A stretch of 64,000 nucleotides of DNA, from positions 4,826,501 through 4,890,500 of the forward strand of contig NZ_CP095046.1 of assembly GCF_022919215.1 (NCBI RefSeq), in the 5' to 3' direction. Every line of letters begins with the position of its first letter. Position 1 is the stretch's first letter. This stretch comes from Hymenobacter cellulosilyticus (GTDB taxonomy: Bacteria > Bacteroidota > Bacteroidia > Cytophagales > Hymenobacteraceae). The notes under the pieces are model-generated. The model was given only the letters and a program-made list of their open reading frames with translations, had not been told where the DNA came from and searched no databases. Both the position numbers and the translations under genes were made by a program. Positions 17,633-26,932 of the stretch are shown one piece after another.

Positions 17633-18232
17633 TTAGCGCTGCTTTGTCAAGCCCAAAGTACCCACTAGGGAAAGCTCGGCGCTAAGGTTGTTCAGCTCCT
17701 TGGTGGCCACGGGCAGCTCGTTGCCATTGAAGTAGCGGTGGTAGCTGGCCCCGGCTTCTAGCGCCAAAAACGGCGTCACCTGATAGCCAAGGCCTACCTC
17801 GGCTGCGGCTGTCAAGAAGGAGCTCTTACTGTCTGCTAGTCCTTCCAGGCTGCTGCCTTGGTGTAAGGTGCCAATACCTGCCTGAATATCGCCCAGCGCG
17901 TAGGCACTAGAGGCAATGTGCCACTTGGCCCCGCCACGCACGGCATACTCAGCCAGCCGGGTGTGGCCCGAACCCAGGCCAGGCGTTGTCAGTAGGTTTT
18001 TGGGCGCGAGGCTGGTCAGCTGCGCGAAGCCGACCCGCCACTTGTCGTGCAGCACTACCTGGATTTTGCTTCCCAGGCCGTAGTAATTGGCAAGGCGGCT
18101 GTCAGTAGTCTGAAAGCGGTAACTGTTTACCACGCCAACGGACAGGGCCACGGGCGCAGCGGGCTGCTGGGCGAGGGTCGGCAGGGTCGTGGCCAGCAAC
18201 AGGCCGGCGGTAGGAAGTGCAATTCTCAACAT
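17633..18232 (-). CDS. Outer-membrane beta-barrel-like protein, unknown family
   Basis: This protein of about 199 aa starts at MLRIALPTAGLLLATTLPTLAQ, a clear signal peptide. The rest has alternating beta strands rich in Gly, Tyr and Ala (AEVGLGYQVTPFLALEAGASYHRYF), as in small eight-stranded outer-membrane barrels. I do not recognise a named family. A longer reading from 18289 has no signal peptide at its start, so the internal ATG is preferred. The gene is divergent from the LytS-type kinase. Confidence 0.75.
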   Translation of the reverse strand: MLRIALPTAGLLLATTLPTLAQQPAAPVALSVGVVNSYRFQTTDSRLANYYGLGSKIQVVLHDKWRVGFAQLTSLAPKNLLTTPGLGSGHTRLAEYAVRGGAKWHIASSAYALGDIQAGIGTLHQGSSLEGLADSKSSFLTAAAEVGLGYQVTPFLALEAGASYHRYFNGNELPVATKELNNLSAELSLVGTLGLTKQR

Positions 18233-18435
18233 AGCGTTCAGGTGCTTTTGTGAGGAAGCAAAAGTAGATGGCCTCCTGGCCGGGTGCACGCAGCTTTTGA
18301 CCAGTGGTAGCTATCCGTTGACGAACTGCGCCGGCCGGCAGACTTTTGACGAGCAGCTTTCTGGCATTGACGAACCGTTTGGGTCCCTTCACTTATCGTC
18401 CGTTCTTTGCGCTTCTCCGATGGTCGTCCTTACTC

Positions 18436-19467
18436 ATGGAAAGCAAGCGTAAAATCACCTCCTTCTTCTGGGCGCTCTTTTTCCTGGGTATCCTGCTGCA
18501 ACTGGCTACTAGCGAGTCGCTGCCATTTAGCGCAGCCCTGCTCTACACCTTGTCGGTGCTGGCCACGTTCCGGCTCTACTTCCACTATGCGTCCCGGCCC
18601 GCTACCCAGCGCTTCATCGGCCGCCTGCCTACGCTAGGCCTGCTTCTGCTCCTACTGATATTGTGCGGAACGCTCACCCTGGTCCTAGCTGCTCAGGGCT
18701 ACATCTGGGCTAAGGCATTGCTGCCCACGGCCGTCGCCCAGGAACTGTTTCATGACTCGCTGCCGAACATTTTTGGTTTATTTATTATAAGCGGGTTTGT
18801 CTGCTGCCTGCACTACTTATTTGAGAAGTATAAGGAGTCCTTTACCCGGGAAAAGGAACTGGAGATGCTCAAGCGCCAGGCGCTGGAAATGGAAATGCAC
18901 TTGCTGCGCAACCAGCTGAGCCCGCACTTCACCTTCAATGTGCTCAACAACCTGCACTTCCTCATTCACAAGGACAAAAACGAAGCCTTGCAACTGCTTG
19001 CTACCTATAGTAAGCTTCTGCGCTATTATGCCTATGAGTCGCGGAAGAAAACCATTGCGCTGCGCCAGGAAGTAGCCTTTTTGCAAGCCTATTTTGAATT
19101 GCAGCTAAAACAGCGCGAAGCCGACCTGCAAGTCGTCTTTGATGCCACTCCCGCCGACGATACGTTCTGCATTTCTCCCTTCCTGCTGGCTACGTTTGTG
19201 GAAAATGCCTTCAAGCACGTCCTGCCCAATACGGCGGGGAAATACTACGTCCGGCACTCCCAGAGCCTGACGCCGGACGGGCAGCTCACCTTTGAGCTGC
19301 GCAACACGTGCCGGGAGGCGTCCCCGCTCGGGGAATACAATGGACTGGGACTGAAGCACGTGCAGGAAAGCTTAGCCCTGGCGTATCCCGGCTGCCACCG
19401 CCTGGACCTGCGGCAGGAAGATGGTTTGTTTTGCGTACAACTGGAAGTAAAATTGAGCCCATGCTAA
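18436..19467 (+). CDS. LytS/YehU-type sensor histidine kinase
   Basis: This 343-aa protein has four hydrophobic segments in the first 130 residues and then a coiled linker (YKESFTREKELEMLKRQALE). The His_kinase domain has LLRNQLSPHFTFNVLNNL with His164 as phospho-acceptor; Thr replaces the usual Leu after PHF. The HATPase part shows LATFVENAFKHV and GLGLKHVQESL. This family pairs with LytTR regulators, and such a gene overlaps the 3' end by 7 bp. The ATG at 18436 is chosen because the first membrane helix follows directly. The ligand is unknown. Confidence 0.9.
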   Translation: MESKRKITSFFWALFFLGILLQLATSESLPFSAALLYTLSVLATFRLYFHYASRPATQRFIGRLPTLGLLLLLLILCGTLTLVLAAQGYIWAKALLPTAVAQELFHDSLPNIFGLFIISGFVCCLHYLFEKYKESFTREKELEMLKRQALEMEMHLLRNQLSPHFTFNVLNNLHFLIHKDKNEALQLLATYSKLLRYYAYESRKKTIALRQEVAFLQAYFELQLKQREADLQVVFDATPADDTFCISPFLLATFVENAFKHVLPNTAGKYYVRHSQSLTPDGQLTFELRNTCREASPLGEYNGLGLKHVQESLALAYPGCHRLDLRQEDGLFCVQLEVKLSPC

Positions 19468-20173
19468 GGTGCCTGGTTATTGACGATGAACGCATTGCGC
19501 GCGAAGGGCTGCTGGAATTTATCAAGCGGTTCGATTACCTGCACCCCGTGGGCGACTACGCCAATGCCCTGGACGCGCTGCCGCTCATTCGAAACAAGGA
19601 AATAGATTTACTTTTCCTGGACATTGAAATGCCCGGTATCAAGGGCATCCGCTTTGCCGAACTGATAGTGGATATGCCCGTGCTGGTGATTTTTACCACA
19701 GCCTACGCCGACTATGCGCTGTCGAGCTATAAGGGCAACACCATTGACTATTTGCTGAAGCCGATTTTCTTAGAAGATTTTGAGAAAGCCGTTTCAAAAG
19801 CCAGAACCTGGCATGAGCGGCTCTTCCCCCGGCAAGCGCACCCCACCTGTTTTTTAAAGAAGACGGCATCGTGCATCGCGTCGCCGTTCGGGATATTATG
19901 TACGTGAAAAGTCTGCAAAATTACGTGCAGCTTTTCCTCACGGATAAGCGCGTCCTAACCGTGCATAAGACCCTGAAAGCGTTGCTGGACTTGCTCCCCG
20001 CCACTCAATTTGTTCAGCTGCACCGCTCTTATGTTGTTCAGCAAGAGTTTATCACGGCGCTGCACGGGCAGGTCGCCTATGTACAGGCTACTGCCTTGCC
20101 CATAGCCCGCGACAGAAGGCACATCGTGGCGCAGCTGCTGGCACAACGCCCCCTACATGCGGGCCACCGGTAG
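19461..20173 (+). CDS. LytTR-family response regulator (frame break near 19855)
   Basis: The gene starts at ATG 19461, overlapping the kinase stop codon. The receiver domain has DDE at residues 8-10, phospho-Asp54 in LLFLDIEMPGI, and the conserved Lys in YLLKPIFLEDF. The frame breaks at the T run 19850-19855; one extra T gives CFFKEDGIVHRVAVRD and continues into a LytTR DNA-binding domain (IMYVKSLQNYVQLFL, FVQLHRSYVV). The joined protein is about 237 aa, normal for this family. It forms a two-gene operon with the LytS-type kinase. The target genes are unknown. Confidence 0.9.
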
Positions 20174-20414
20174 CTGACAAGTGCCCTAGCGCGGGTGTGC
20201 AGCATGTGCGACGCGGCATTGGTCTGCGCTATACTCGCCGGCCGGTCCCGATGAGGCCGACAGGTTCGCAATGCTGCGGGCCTATTCGACTCGGACGTAG
20301 GCGCCTGGCAGGATGGGCCCACACGAATATTAATTTACTTATATGATTGTACTTATAAGAGTCTACAATTACTATATTTAGGTCATACTGATCCTGTTAC
20401 ATAACTCTGAATCA

Positions 20415-21263
20415 ATGGCACGCTATCGACTTACTCTTAACATGGAATACATTAAGCACGCAGCCCAGGGGTTTCAATGGGGTGTGGAAAAGGCTGCCGA
20501 ATTAGGCTATCAATACGTGGAGCCCATGATCCACACCGGCTGGGATTTGCTGAGCGAGGTCGACTTTTTCCACTCCTTCTCGACGCAGGAAGACCCCTTG
20601 CTCATGCGCGATATTTGCCGGAGAGCTGGCGTGCAAGTGAGCAGCATTAGCGGGCATAGCCCCCTGATGAAACCCGAAGCTGCCGTACCTCGCCTAACCC
20701 AGGCCATTGTGTTTGCGGCTGCTTGCGGGGCTAAATTCGTGAATACCGATGACATGAATAAGCCCGACTGGATGGATGATGAGCTGGCCCACACCCTGAT
20801 GAAGTACACCTTGACCAAGGCCAACTTTGTAGCCCAGCGGCATCAGGTATTTATCTGTTTGGAGCCCCACGGTACTTACAGTTGTACTTCTGCCGGACTT
20901 TTGCGCTTGGTGGACCTGGTCCCCTCACCCTGGATTCGCGTCAACTGGGATACGGGCAACTTTTATTTGGCAGGCCTGGAAGATCCATACCAGGGGCTGG
21001 AGCGGGTAAGGGAGCATGTTGTACACGTCCACGCAAAAGACATCAGTCAGCAACAGAGTCAGGCGGAGCGCGGTCTGGTAACGGGCACTCCGGTGGGTTG
21101 TGCCTGCGGGGAGGGCGAAGTAGACTGGGAGCGGGTTATTAAAATCCTGGATCCGCTCGACCGGGAGATATTCCTTAGTGTCGAGTGCGGGCAAGTGGAT
21201 GAGGCGGAAAGAAGCCTGGCGTATCTGAAAAAGCTGCTGGGCACTAAACTTCTCACGGATTAG
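20415..21263 (+). CDS. Sugar phosphate isomerase/epimerase (xylose-isomerase-like TIM barrel)
   Basis: This 282-aa protein fits the AP_endonuc_2/xylose-isomerase-like TIM-barrel family. Metal-binding and barrel segments include YVEPMIHTGWD, KFVNTDDMNKP, FICLEPHGTY, IRVNWDTGNFYLAG, VVHVHAKDIS and FLSVECGQVDE. The Glu, Asp and His residues at these strand ends usually bind a divalent metal in isomerases of sugars or inositols. No signal peptide is present. It stands alone; the upstream region is AT-rich and contains TATATTTA at 20373-20380, one base off the -7 consensus. The substrate cannot be assigned. Confidence 0.87.
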   Translation: MARYRLTLNMEYIKHAAQGFQWGVEKAAELGYQYVEPMIHTGWDLLSEVDFFHSFSTQEDPLLMRDICRRAGVQVSSISGHSPLMKPEAAVPRLTQAIVFAAACGAKFVNTDDMNKPDWMDDELAHTLMKYTLTKANFVAQRHQVFICLEPHGTYSCTSAGLLRLVDLVPSPWIRVNWDTGNFYLAGLEDPYQGLERVREHVVHVHAKDISQQQSQAERGLVTGTPVGCACGEGEVDWERVIKILDPLDREIFLSVECGQVDEAERSLAYLKKLLGTKLLTD

Positions 21264-21456
21264 GCGCGCTTTATGCGCACCTGTTGCCCATACTGAGCAA
21301 ATCGGCGGGAGATGCATGAGAAGTACCACCGCGCGGCTTTTTCTTCCCTGGCTGAGGCCGCCCGGCTCCGCATAGCGTAGGGTCACTAATCAGCTCCCAC
21401 AGGCCCCTAGCCGTATTTCACCTAACCCGAACAGACTAGTCTGCTGTCAACTGCTT

Positions 21457-22350
21457 ATGCCTACTATCCGCACCGAAGTGCTTAGCCTAGCCTATGAGGA
21501 AGGAGGCCCCGCCGATGGGCCGCCCGTCCTGCTGCTCCATGGCTGGCCTGATGCGCCCCGCGGGTGGCGGGCGGTGGCGGAGCACCTGCAGGCCGCCGGC
21601 TGGCGCACTATCATTCCGACGTTGCGCGGTACGGCGCCCACCCGTTTTCTGGCCGACGAAACGCCCCGCGTAGCGCCTGGCGTGGCCCTGGCCCAGGACG
21701 CTATTGACTTACTGGACGCCTTGCAGATACAGCAGGTGGCCGTCGTCGGGCACGACTGGGGAGCTCGCGCCGCCTATACGCTGGCCGCGCTGTTTCCCCA
21801 GCGGGTCACGGCCATTGTGGCCCTGGCTTTGGCGTATCAGCCAAAGGGCCGCTTTACCTTACCTGATTTTGCCCAGTCCCGACTCTTCTGGTACCAGTGG
21901 TTTATGTGCACCGAGGCAGGAGCCGCCGCTGTGCGCCAGGATCCGGTAGGCTTTGCCCGCATCCAATGGGACACCTGGAGCCCGCCCGGTTGGTTTGACG
22001 AAGCGGAATTTACGGCCACGGCGGCTTATTTTAGTGAGCCTGACTGGGCCGAAATTACCTTGCAGGCTTACCGCTCCCGGTGGCTGCCCGGCGAGGCCAC
22101 CGACCCGCGTTACGCCGCCCTGCAAAAGCGCCTGCACACCATCGAGGACCTGACTACTCCCACGCTCATGCTGCAGGGAGGTGCCGACACCTGCGACGCG
22201 CCCCAGGAATCGGAGGGGCTCGACCAATACTTTACCGCCGGCTATCAGCGGCTGGTGCTGGCGGGGGTTGGGCATTTTCCCCACCGGGAAGCCCCGGAGG
22301 TAGTAGCTCGCCACATCTTGGCTTTTCTCACCAGCAAAGCCCCACGCTAG
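21457..22350 (+). CDS. Epoxide-hydrolase/haloalkane-dehalogenase-like alpha/beta hydrolase
   Basis: This 297-aa cytoplasmic protein has the oxyanion motif LLLHGWPDAPRGW and the nucleophile elbow VVGHDWGARAAY, where the nucleophile is Asp100. An Asp nucleophile points to epoxide hydrolases or haloalkane dehalogenases, not esterases. The Trp following Asp100 is common to both groups. The catalytic His lies in LAGVGHFPHREAPE near the C-terminus. It stands between the epimerase and an HxlR gene, and no operon partner is evident. Confidence 0.87.
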   Translation: MPTIRTEVLSLAYEEGGPADGPPVLLLHGWPDAPRGWRAVAEHLQAAGWRTIIPTLRGTAPTRFLADETPRVAPGVALAQDAIDLLDALQIQQVAVVGHDWGARAAYTLAALFPQRVTAIVALALAYQPKGRFTLPDFAQSRLFWYQWFMCTEAGAAAVRQDPVGFARIQWDTWSPPGWFDEAEFTATAAYFSEPDWAEITLQAYRSRWLPGEATDPRYAALQKRLHTIEDLTTPTLMLQGGADTCDAPQESEGLDQYFTAGYQRLVLAGVGHFPHREAPEVVARHILAFLTSKAPR

Positions 22351-22537
22351 CCCCAACCAGGCACGTCGACGGTACCAGCTGGCATTGTAATCATTTGAAC
22401 GAAGTAAGGCAGCCGTTTAACCCGCAACTACCGCTAGGTGCTAAAGAGCACACGGCTTGAGGCTGCGTGCTCTTTAGGGAGGGGCCTACTGTAAGTGCCC
22501 GATATAAAATTTCCTGTGGGCTGTTAGCCACCAGGTA

Positions 22538-22909
22538 CTACGGCTTGGCTGAAGCGCTACCGGGTGCGGTGCCTTCTAACAGCTGCAGGTGCTGGGAACC
22601 CCAGTCGCGCAGCATAAAAATGATGGGGTCCAGGGTCAAGGCATACGGCAGTACGGCGTAGCTAACCGCGACGGGCGGGCCCGGATGCACGATGCGCTGC
22701 AGGAGCCGGTGGTCTTCCAGGTCTTTGAGCTCCTTGGCCAGCACCTTGCCCGAGATACCTGGTACACTGCGCTCTATCTCGCCAAACCGGCTACTACCGG
22801 CCCGGATGGCCATGAGTATGGGGAGCTTCCATTTGCCATTAAGCACTGCTAATGCCTGGCGCAGCGCCGGCATGGCGCTCAAGCAGTGCGTGTGAGAATG
22901 TATTTCCAT
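22538..22909 (-). CDS. HxlR-family winged-helix regulator
   Basis: This 123-aa protein shows the HxlR core: ALAVLNGKWKLPILMAI, then FGEIERSVPGISGKVLAKELKDLEDHRLL and the wing VSYAVLPYALTLDPI. It has one Cys near the N-terminus (HTHCLS), a position that is redox-sensing in several family members. It is divergent from an FMN-dependent azoreductase gene, and the shared region contains palindromes similar in form to those of the other HxlR gene at 8167. Autoregulation and control of the azoreductase are likely. Confidence 0.9.
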   Translation of the reverse strand: MEIHSHTHCLSAMPALRQALAVLNGKWKLPILMAIRAGSSRFGEIERSVPGISGKVLAKELKDLEDHRLLQRIVHPGPPVAVSYAVLPYALTLDPIIFMLRDWGSQHLQLLEGTAPGSASAKP

Positions 22910-22960
22910 GGGATACCGAAGTTGCTGCTACTGTAAAAGTACGCAAAAAATAAAAATACA

Positions 22961-23047
22961 CTTACCAAAAGGTAACTACTTTCTTTTTATTCTCTAAAAA
23001 CATTTTATCACTTACTTACTTTATGTAAGCAAATCCTTCTACATTTG
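22961..23047. promoter_or_regulatory. Divergent hxlR/azoreductase promoter with palindromic operators
   Basis: TACATTTG at 23040-23047 is a perfect TAnnTTTG -7 element pointing at the azoreductase, 50 bp before its ATG. The palindrome CTTAC-TTTAT-GTAAG at 23015-23029 covers the place where the -33 element should be. A second palindrome, TTACC-AAAA-GGTAA (22962-22975), lies 53 bp towards the hxlR gene. The CTTAC-N5-GTAAG form differs by only one base per half-site from the operators of the other HxlR locus. Confidence 0.72.
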
Positions 23048-23096
23048 TCCCGCCTCCACGCAGCAGGCACTTCTCCATTCCCTTATCCCTTTTATC

Positions 23097-23692
23097 ATGC
23101 AGATTCTGCAAATTCTCTCCAGCCCCCGCGGGCAGCGTCTTACAGCACCCAGCTGGCCGATGGACTCGTTGAAAAACTGGTAGCCGAAAATCCCGGCAGC
23201 TCCGTTACGGTCCGCGACCTGACCAAGCAGCTCTTTCCCCACCTAGAGGAGGTTCACCTACAATCCTTCTTCACGCCCGCCGAAGGTCGTTCCACTGAGC
23301 AGCAAGCCGCCGTGCGCCACTCCGACGAAGCCATTGCCGAGCTACTGGCCGCCGATACTATCGTTATTGGGGCTCCGCTCTACAATTTCGGCATTGCCTC
23401 GACCCTCAAGGCCTGGATTGACCACATTGCCCGCGCGGGCCTCACCTTCCGCTACTCGGCGGCTGGGCCCGAAGGCTTGGTGAAAGGCAAAAAAGTATAT
23501 GTAGCCATGTCGAGTGGCGGGGTGTATTCCGAAGGCCCCATGGCCGCCTACGACTTTGTGGTGCCTTACCTGAAGTCCGTGCTGGCTTTCCTGGGGATGA
23601 CCGATGTGACGGTGGTGCGTGTGGAAGGCACCAGCATTCCCGACCTGCAAGAAACGGCCCTTCCCAAAGCATTGGCCAGTATCAGTCTGTAA
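23097..23692 (+). CDS. azoR: FMN-dependent NADH-azoreductase (frame break near 23138)
   Basis: The ATG at 23097 gives MQILQILSSPRGQR, the phosphate-binding start of a flavodoxin-like fold. The frame then shifts at about 23138; one added base gives RSYSTQLADGLVEKL and the rest of the protein, about 198 aa. Further landmarks are TIVIGAPLYNFGIASTLKAW, the FMN-contact region of azoreductases, and VYVAMSSGGVYSEGP. AzoR enzymes reduce quinones and azo compounds with NADH, which fits the divergent HxlR regulator. An alternative reading beginning at 23045 lacks the SPRG motif and is rejected. Confidence 0.88.
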
Positions 23693-24313
23693 GCAACTCC
23701 AGGCAGGAACAGCGCTCCACACTTCCTGCCTGCTGCCTGCGTCCCTTTTCTGCCCCGATTACCATGCCCCACGCTTCCGGAAGTTTCTCACTTCGTGTGC
23801 GTAAGAGCCGCTACCAGCAGCGGCCAGCCCTGCGCCATTCAGCTCCGGTTCATCCTGCCCAGACCACGCAGCGGTCAGTCAGCAGCTCTGGCTGGTGGGT
23901 TGATATGCTTGCCCAGCTGCTCGACGATTTAACTGGTATAGCCGGATTTCTCGACTGCCTGGTTTGGTGCTTTCTGCTCCTCCCCAAGGTAGAATCCGTG
24001 CTCCGTTGCGGCGCCAAACAACTCACTGCCAAATTCAAAGCCTGGGAGCCGGGCCGCTCGGAACGGTCGTTTCCCCAGACCTGCCATTGCTAACGAGCCT
24101 ATACCCGTGGTCATCATTACCCGTGCGTGAGCACCACCGGCCACACACCGCGCCTACAGGCAGCACTGGCCAGTTCCTGCTAGTTCCTGGCACGTAAGCC
24201 CGCCACTTTTTGGATTTTCCCAACGCAAACACTACCAGCCCTTGCCCGCTACTCTCGCTGTAGCTCGCCCCAACGCGTGGTAGTTTCTTCTTCACCTTTA
24301 GTACAGAGTAGCC
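23693..24313. other. Intergenic region without a recognisable gene
   Basis: About 620 bp lie between the azoreductase and pirin genes. Open frames on both strands (for example 23764-24093 + and 23929-24144 -) show no family motif. Given the frame breaks elsewhere, a decayed or mis-sequenced gene cannot be excluded, but I can support none. Confidence 0.45.
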
Positions 24314-25186
24314 ATGGCACTCCAACGCAAAGTAGTAAGCATAAACACTCCGGCCGGTCATACCGGCTTTATGGGGCCTGACCACACGGCGCGGGCCGTT
24401 ATCAACGGCAGCTACGCCCAAAGTGACCCGTTCATTGTTTTGATGGACGACCGGCTGGACAAGAAAGATACGACGCCCGTGGGCGGACCGCACCCCCACG
24501 CGGGCTTCGAAACGGTGTCCTTGCTTCTGGAAGGCGAAATCGGGGATGAGGCTCACCGGATGAAGGGCGGCGACTTCCAGATGATGACTGCCGGCAGCGG
24601 CATTGTGCATACCGAGACCATTGACGAAATAGCCCGGATGCGCCTGCTACAATTGTGGGTCAACCTGCCCAAGAAAGACCGGTGGGCCCCACCCCGGGTG
24701 CAGGACCTGCCGCTGGAGCATGTGCCCACCTCGGAGAAGGATGGCGTCGAGATAAAGCTCTACAGTGGCACGCTGGCCGGGCTGACCTCCCCCGTCAAAA
24801 ACTACGTCCCCATCATCGTGGCCGATATCCGCATCGAAGCCGGGGTAACGACGACACTGCAGCTGCCAGCCAATTTCAACACGCTGCTATATGTTCTGCA
24901 GGGAAGCGCCAAGGTGGGGCAAGAGGCCAGCCTGCTGCAAGTCGACCAAGTGGGCTGGCTGGATGTAGCGGCCTCCGAGGAGCTGAGCGAACTACCGATA
25001 ACGGCCGGGGAAGCCGGTATCCGGTTTGTGCTCTACGCCGGCCAGCCGACCGGGGAGAGCATGGTTTCACATGGCCCCTTTATCGGAGACAGCACCGACG
25101 ACATTCACCGGCTGTACCAGGACTACCGCCAAGGCCGGCTCAAGCACATTGCCACGCTGCCGGCAAGCCAGAGAATCGTGCTCTAG
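24314..25186 (+). CDS. Pirin family protein
   Basis: This 290-aa protein is a two-cupin pirin. The N-terminal domain carries the metal-binding pattern GGPHPHAGFETVSLLLEGE and the following SGIVHTE, giving three His and one Glu. The C-terminal pirin_C domain starts near residue 170 (YVPIIVADIRIEAG). Pirins bind Fe or other metals; bacterial members such as YhhW act as quercetin 2,3-dioxygenases or redox-sensitive regulators. It follows the azoreductase, in line with a local theme of quinone or oxidative stress, but an operon is unlikely because of the 620-bp gap. Confidence 0.92.
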   Translation: MALQRKVVSINTPAGHTGFMGPDHTARAVINGSYAQSDPFIVLMDDRLDKKDTTPVGGPHPHAGFETVSLLLEGEIGDEAHRMKGGDFQMMTAGSGIVHTETIDEIARMRLLQLWVNLPKKDRWAPPRVQDLPLEHVPTSEKDGVEIKLYSGTLAGLTSPVKNYVPIIVADIRIEAGVTTTLQLPANFNTLLYVLQGSAKVGQEASLLQVDQVGWLDVAASEELSELPITAGEAGIRFVLYAGQPTGESMVSHGPFIGDSTDDIHRLYQDYRQGRLKHIATLPASQRIVL

Positions 25187-25259
25187 AACAGTAAACAAGT
25201 ACCGGGCGTGAGCTGACTACAAGGTATTTTGGTTAGCCGCCTAATTTTTCTTTTTTCGT

Positions 25260-25529
25260 ATGGTTGCTTCTTCATCCCGCTGGCCCGCCAATCCCGACCA
25301 GCAAGTTCGGCGTCTGATTAGCCGCCGCAAGCGGGTTGCCCTCGGCCGGCTGCATTCCTCTACCCGCCTGATGCACGAGCTGCACTTCGACCTGGTCGAC
25401 GTGGTGGACATTATCCTGGAAGTGGAGCGCCACTTCCACCTCACCATCCCGGACGAAGTGCCCGTGGATACTGTGGGCGCCCTGATGCACTATGTGCGCG
25501 GGCATTACCCGGTAGCTAGCCGCGCATAA
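25260..25529 (+). CDS. Acyl-carrier-like small protein lacking the phosphopantetheine serine
   Basis: This 89-aa protein has a basic N-terminal segment (residues 1-38) followed by an acyl-carrier-like four-helix pattern: LHFDLVDVVDIILEVERHF, then LTIPDEVPVDTVGALMHYV. In true carrier proteins the first phrase reads D-S-L and the Ser carries phosphopantetheine. Here Leu45 takes that place (D44-L45-V46-D47) and no nearby Ser could serve. The surrounding sequence has no sign of a frame error. It starts about 70 bp after the pirin gene and about 100 bp before the ferredoxin-cyclase gene. Function is unknown; a non-modified scaffold or protein-interaction role is inference. Confidence 0.7.
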   Translation: MVASSSRWPANPDQQVRRLISRRKRVALGRLHSSTRLMHELHFDLVDVVDIILEVERHFHLTIPDEVPVDTVGALMHYVRGHYPVASRA

Positions 25530-25626
25530 GCTCTAACGCCCAACCGCCCTATTGTCGCCTGGTTACTAGCTCTTTGGCGTCAGGCTATACTTGTCCTCCT
25601 ACTCGTCCGTTACGCTCTATTCGCTT

Positions 25627-26549
25627 ATGTTTCCGCTGCACTTGTTGCCTGATAATGGAAACCTGAACATCACGCCCGGTGAAACCATCTTAGCCGCGAC
25701 GCTGCGCCAACACGTGCCGCACGTGCACGCCTGCGGGGGCCGCGCCCAGTGTTCTACTTGTCGTGTACACGTGCTCGAAGGCTTGGCTCATTGCTCGCCG
25801 CGCACTGCCGATGAGCAGGCCCTGGCCGACCGCCTGCACTTACCGGCCTCGGTGCGCCTGGCCTGCCAAACGACTACCGCGGGCCCCCTCCGTCTGCGCC
25901 GTCCCCTTCTAGATGCATTGGATATCGAGCTGACCCGCCACACCCTGACCCACCCCGACCAGCAGGAAGGCACTCAGCGGCAGGTAGCCGTCCTGTTTTC
26001 CGACATCGAGGAGTATACTTCCTTTGCCGACGCGGTACCGCCCTTTGACGTCGTGCACGTCTTGAACCGCTATTTCGAACTGATGGGCGAAGTCGTGCGC
26101 GCCCACCACGGCCACATCAGCGACTATATCGGGGATGGACTTATGGTTGTATTTGGGCTCAAGCAGCCAGCCACCGCCGTAACTGATGCCTTAGCCGCTG
26201 GTCAGGCGATGATGCAGCAGGTAAGCCTGCTCAACGATTACCTGGAGCAGATGTACGGCCGCAGCTTCCGAGTCCGTCTGGGGCTGCACTATGGGCCTGC
26301 CGTAGTGGGCCATATTGGGGGGCGGGGCTTTCGCAAGCTGGCCACCATCGGGATACCGTAAACGTGGCGGCCCGGATTGAAGGCGCCAACAAAGAGTTCG
26401 GCACGTACTTTCTCGTGTCGCAAGCCGTGGTTGATGCGGCCGGGCCGGATCTGGCTGTTACCCGAAGCATCCGGACGCCGCTGAAAGGAAAAAAAGGTGA
26501 GCACTGCCTGTACGAGGTAGCCCTGATGCCCACTCAGGCCGAGCAATAA
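25627..26549 (+). CDS. [2Fe-2S] ferredoxin domain fused to class III adenylate cyclase (frame break near 26351)
   Basis: The N-terminal ~95 residues form a plant-type ferredoxin with Cys36-x5-Cys42-x2-Cys45 and Cys80. A class III cyclase domain follows: VAVLFSDIEEYTSFAD has the first metal-binding Asp (126) and ISDYIGDGLMVVFG the second (Asp170). The frame breaks at the GGG 26350-26352; one added G gives RKLATIGDTVNVAARIEG, which supplies the adenine-recognising Lys, the Asp, and the Asn/Arg transition-state residues. The joined protein is about 307 aa and soluble. The likely job is making cAMP in response to redox state or iron-sulfur cluster status. The ATG at 25627 is chosen because the ferredoxin fold starts there. 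Confidence 0.88.
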
Positions 26550-26780
26550 AGACCTCCTGCTTATAACCCAGCCTTTGGCTTCAGGAATATGCCAAGGGCG
26601 ATATACAGCGGCCGCGCAGCAAGAATGCTTTCACGCCCAATGGCTTAGAGGAAGTGCTGAGGCCGCGGGCACTGGCAACCAGCAAAATTGAGAACATAGT
26701 AGCGTCGTTTTGCCAAGCAGCCTATATTGTTAAACGAGCCGCCTGCAGCGGGGTAGAAACCCACAGTGTTATATGATAAC

Positions 26781-26816
26781 AAAAAAACCTCGCCTGCATT
26801 GCGCAAACGAGGTTTT
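26781..26816 (-). terminator. Terminator of tRNA-Lys
   Basis: On the minus strand AAAACCTCG (26816-26808) pairs with CGAGGTTTT (26792-26784) and ends in T. The stem touches the CCA end of the tRNA gene. Confidence 0.85.
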
Positions 26817-26891
26817 GGTGATCCCGCTGGGATTCGAACCCAGGACCCATACATTAAAAGTGTATTGCTCTACCAGCTGAGCTACAGAATC
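26816..26891 (-). tRNA. tRNA-Lys (anticodon TTT), CCA encoded
   Basis: The minus strand folds into a normal cloverleaf of 73 nt plus an encoded CCA. The acceptor stem GATTCTG pairs with CGGGATC (two G-T pairs), the D-loop has AGCTCAGCTGGTAGAGC, the anticodon loop is CTTTTAA, and the T-arm carries GGTTCGAATCC. The anticodon TTT reads Lys codons. A perfect -7 element lies upstream and a terminator follows directly, so it is a single-gene unit. Confidence 0.95.
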
Positions 26892-26932
26892 GTTTATTTG
26901 CACTCGGAAACTCTCTTCCCTGATTGCGGATG

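Noticed and set aside
23764..24144. Overlapping frames on both strands as a gene
   Set aside because: Neither frame shows a motif or steady codon use; a decayed gene remains possible but unsupported.
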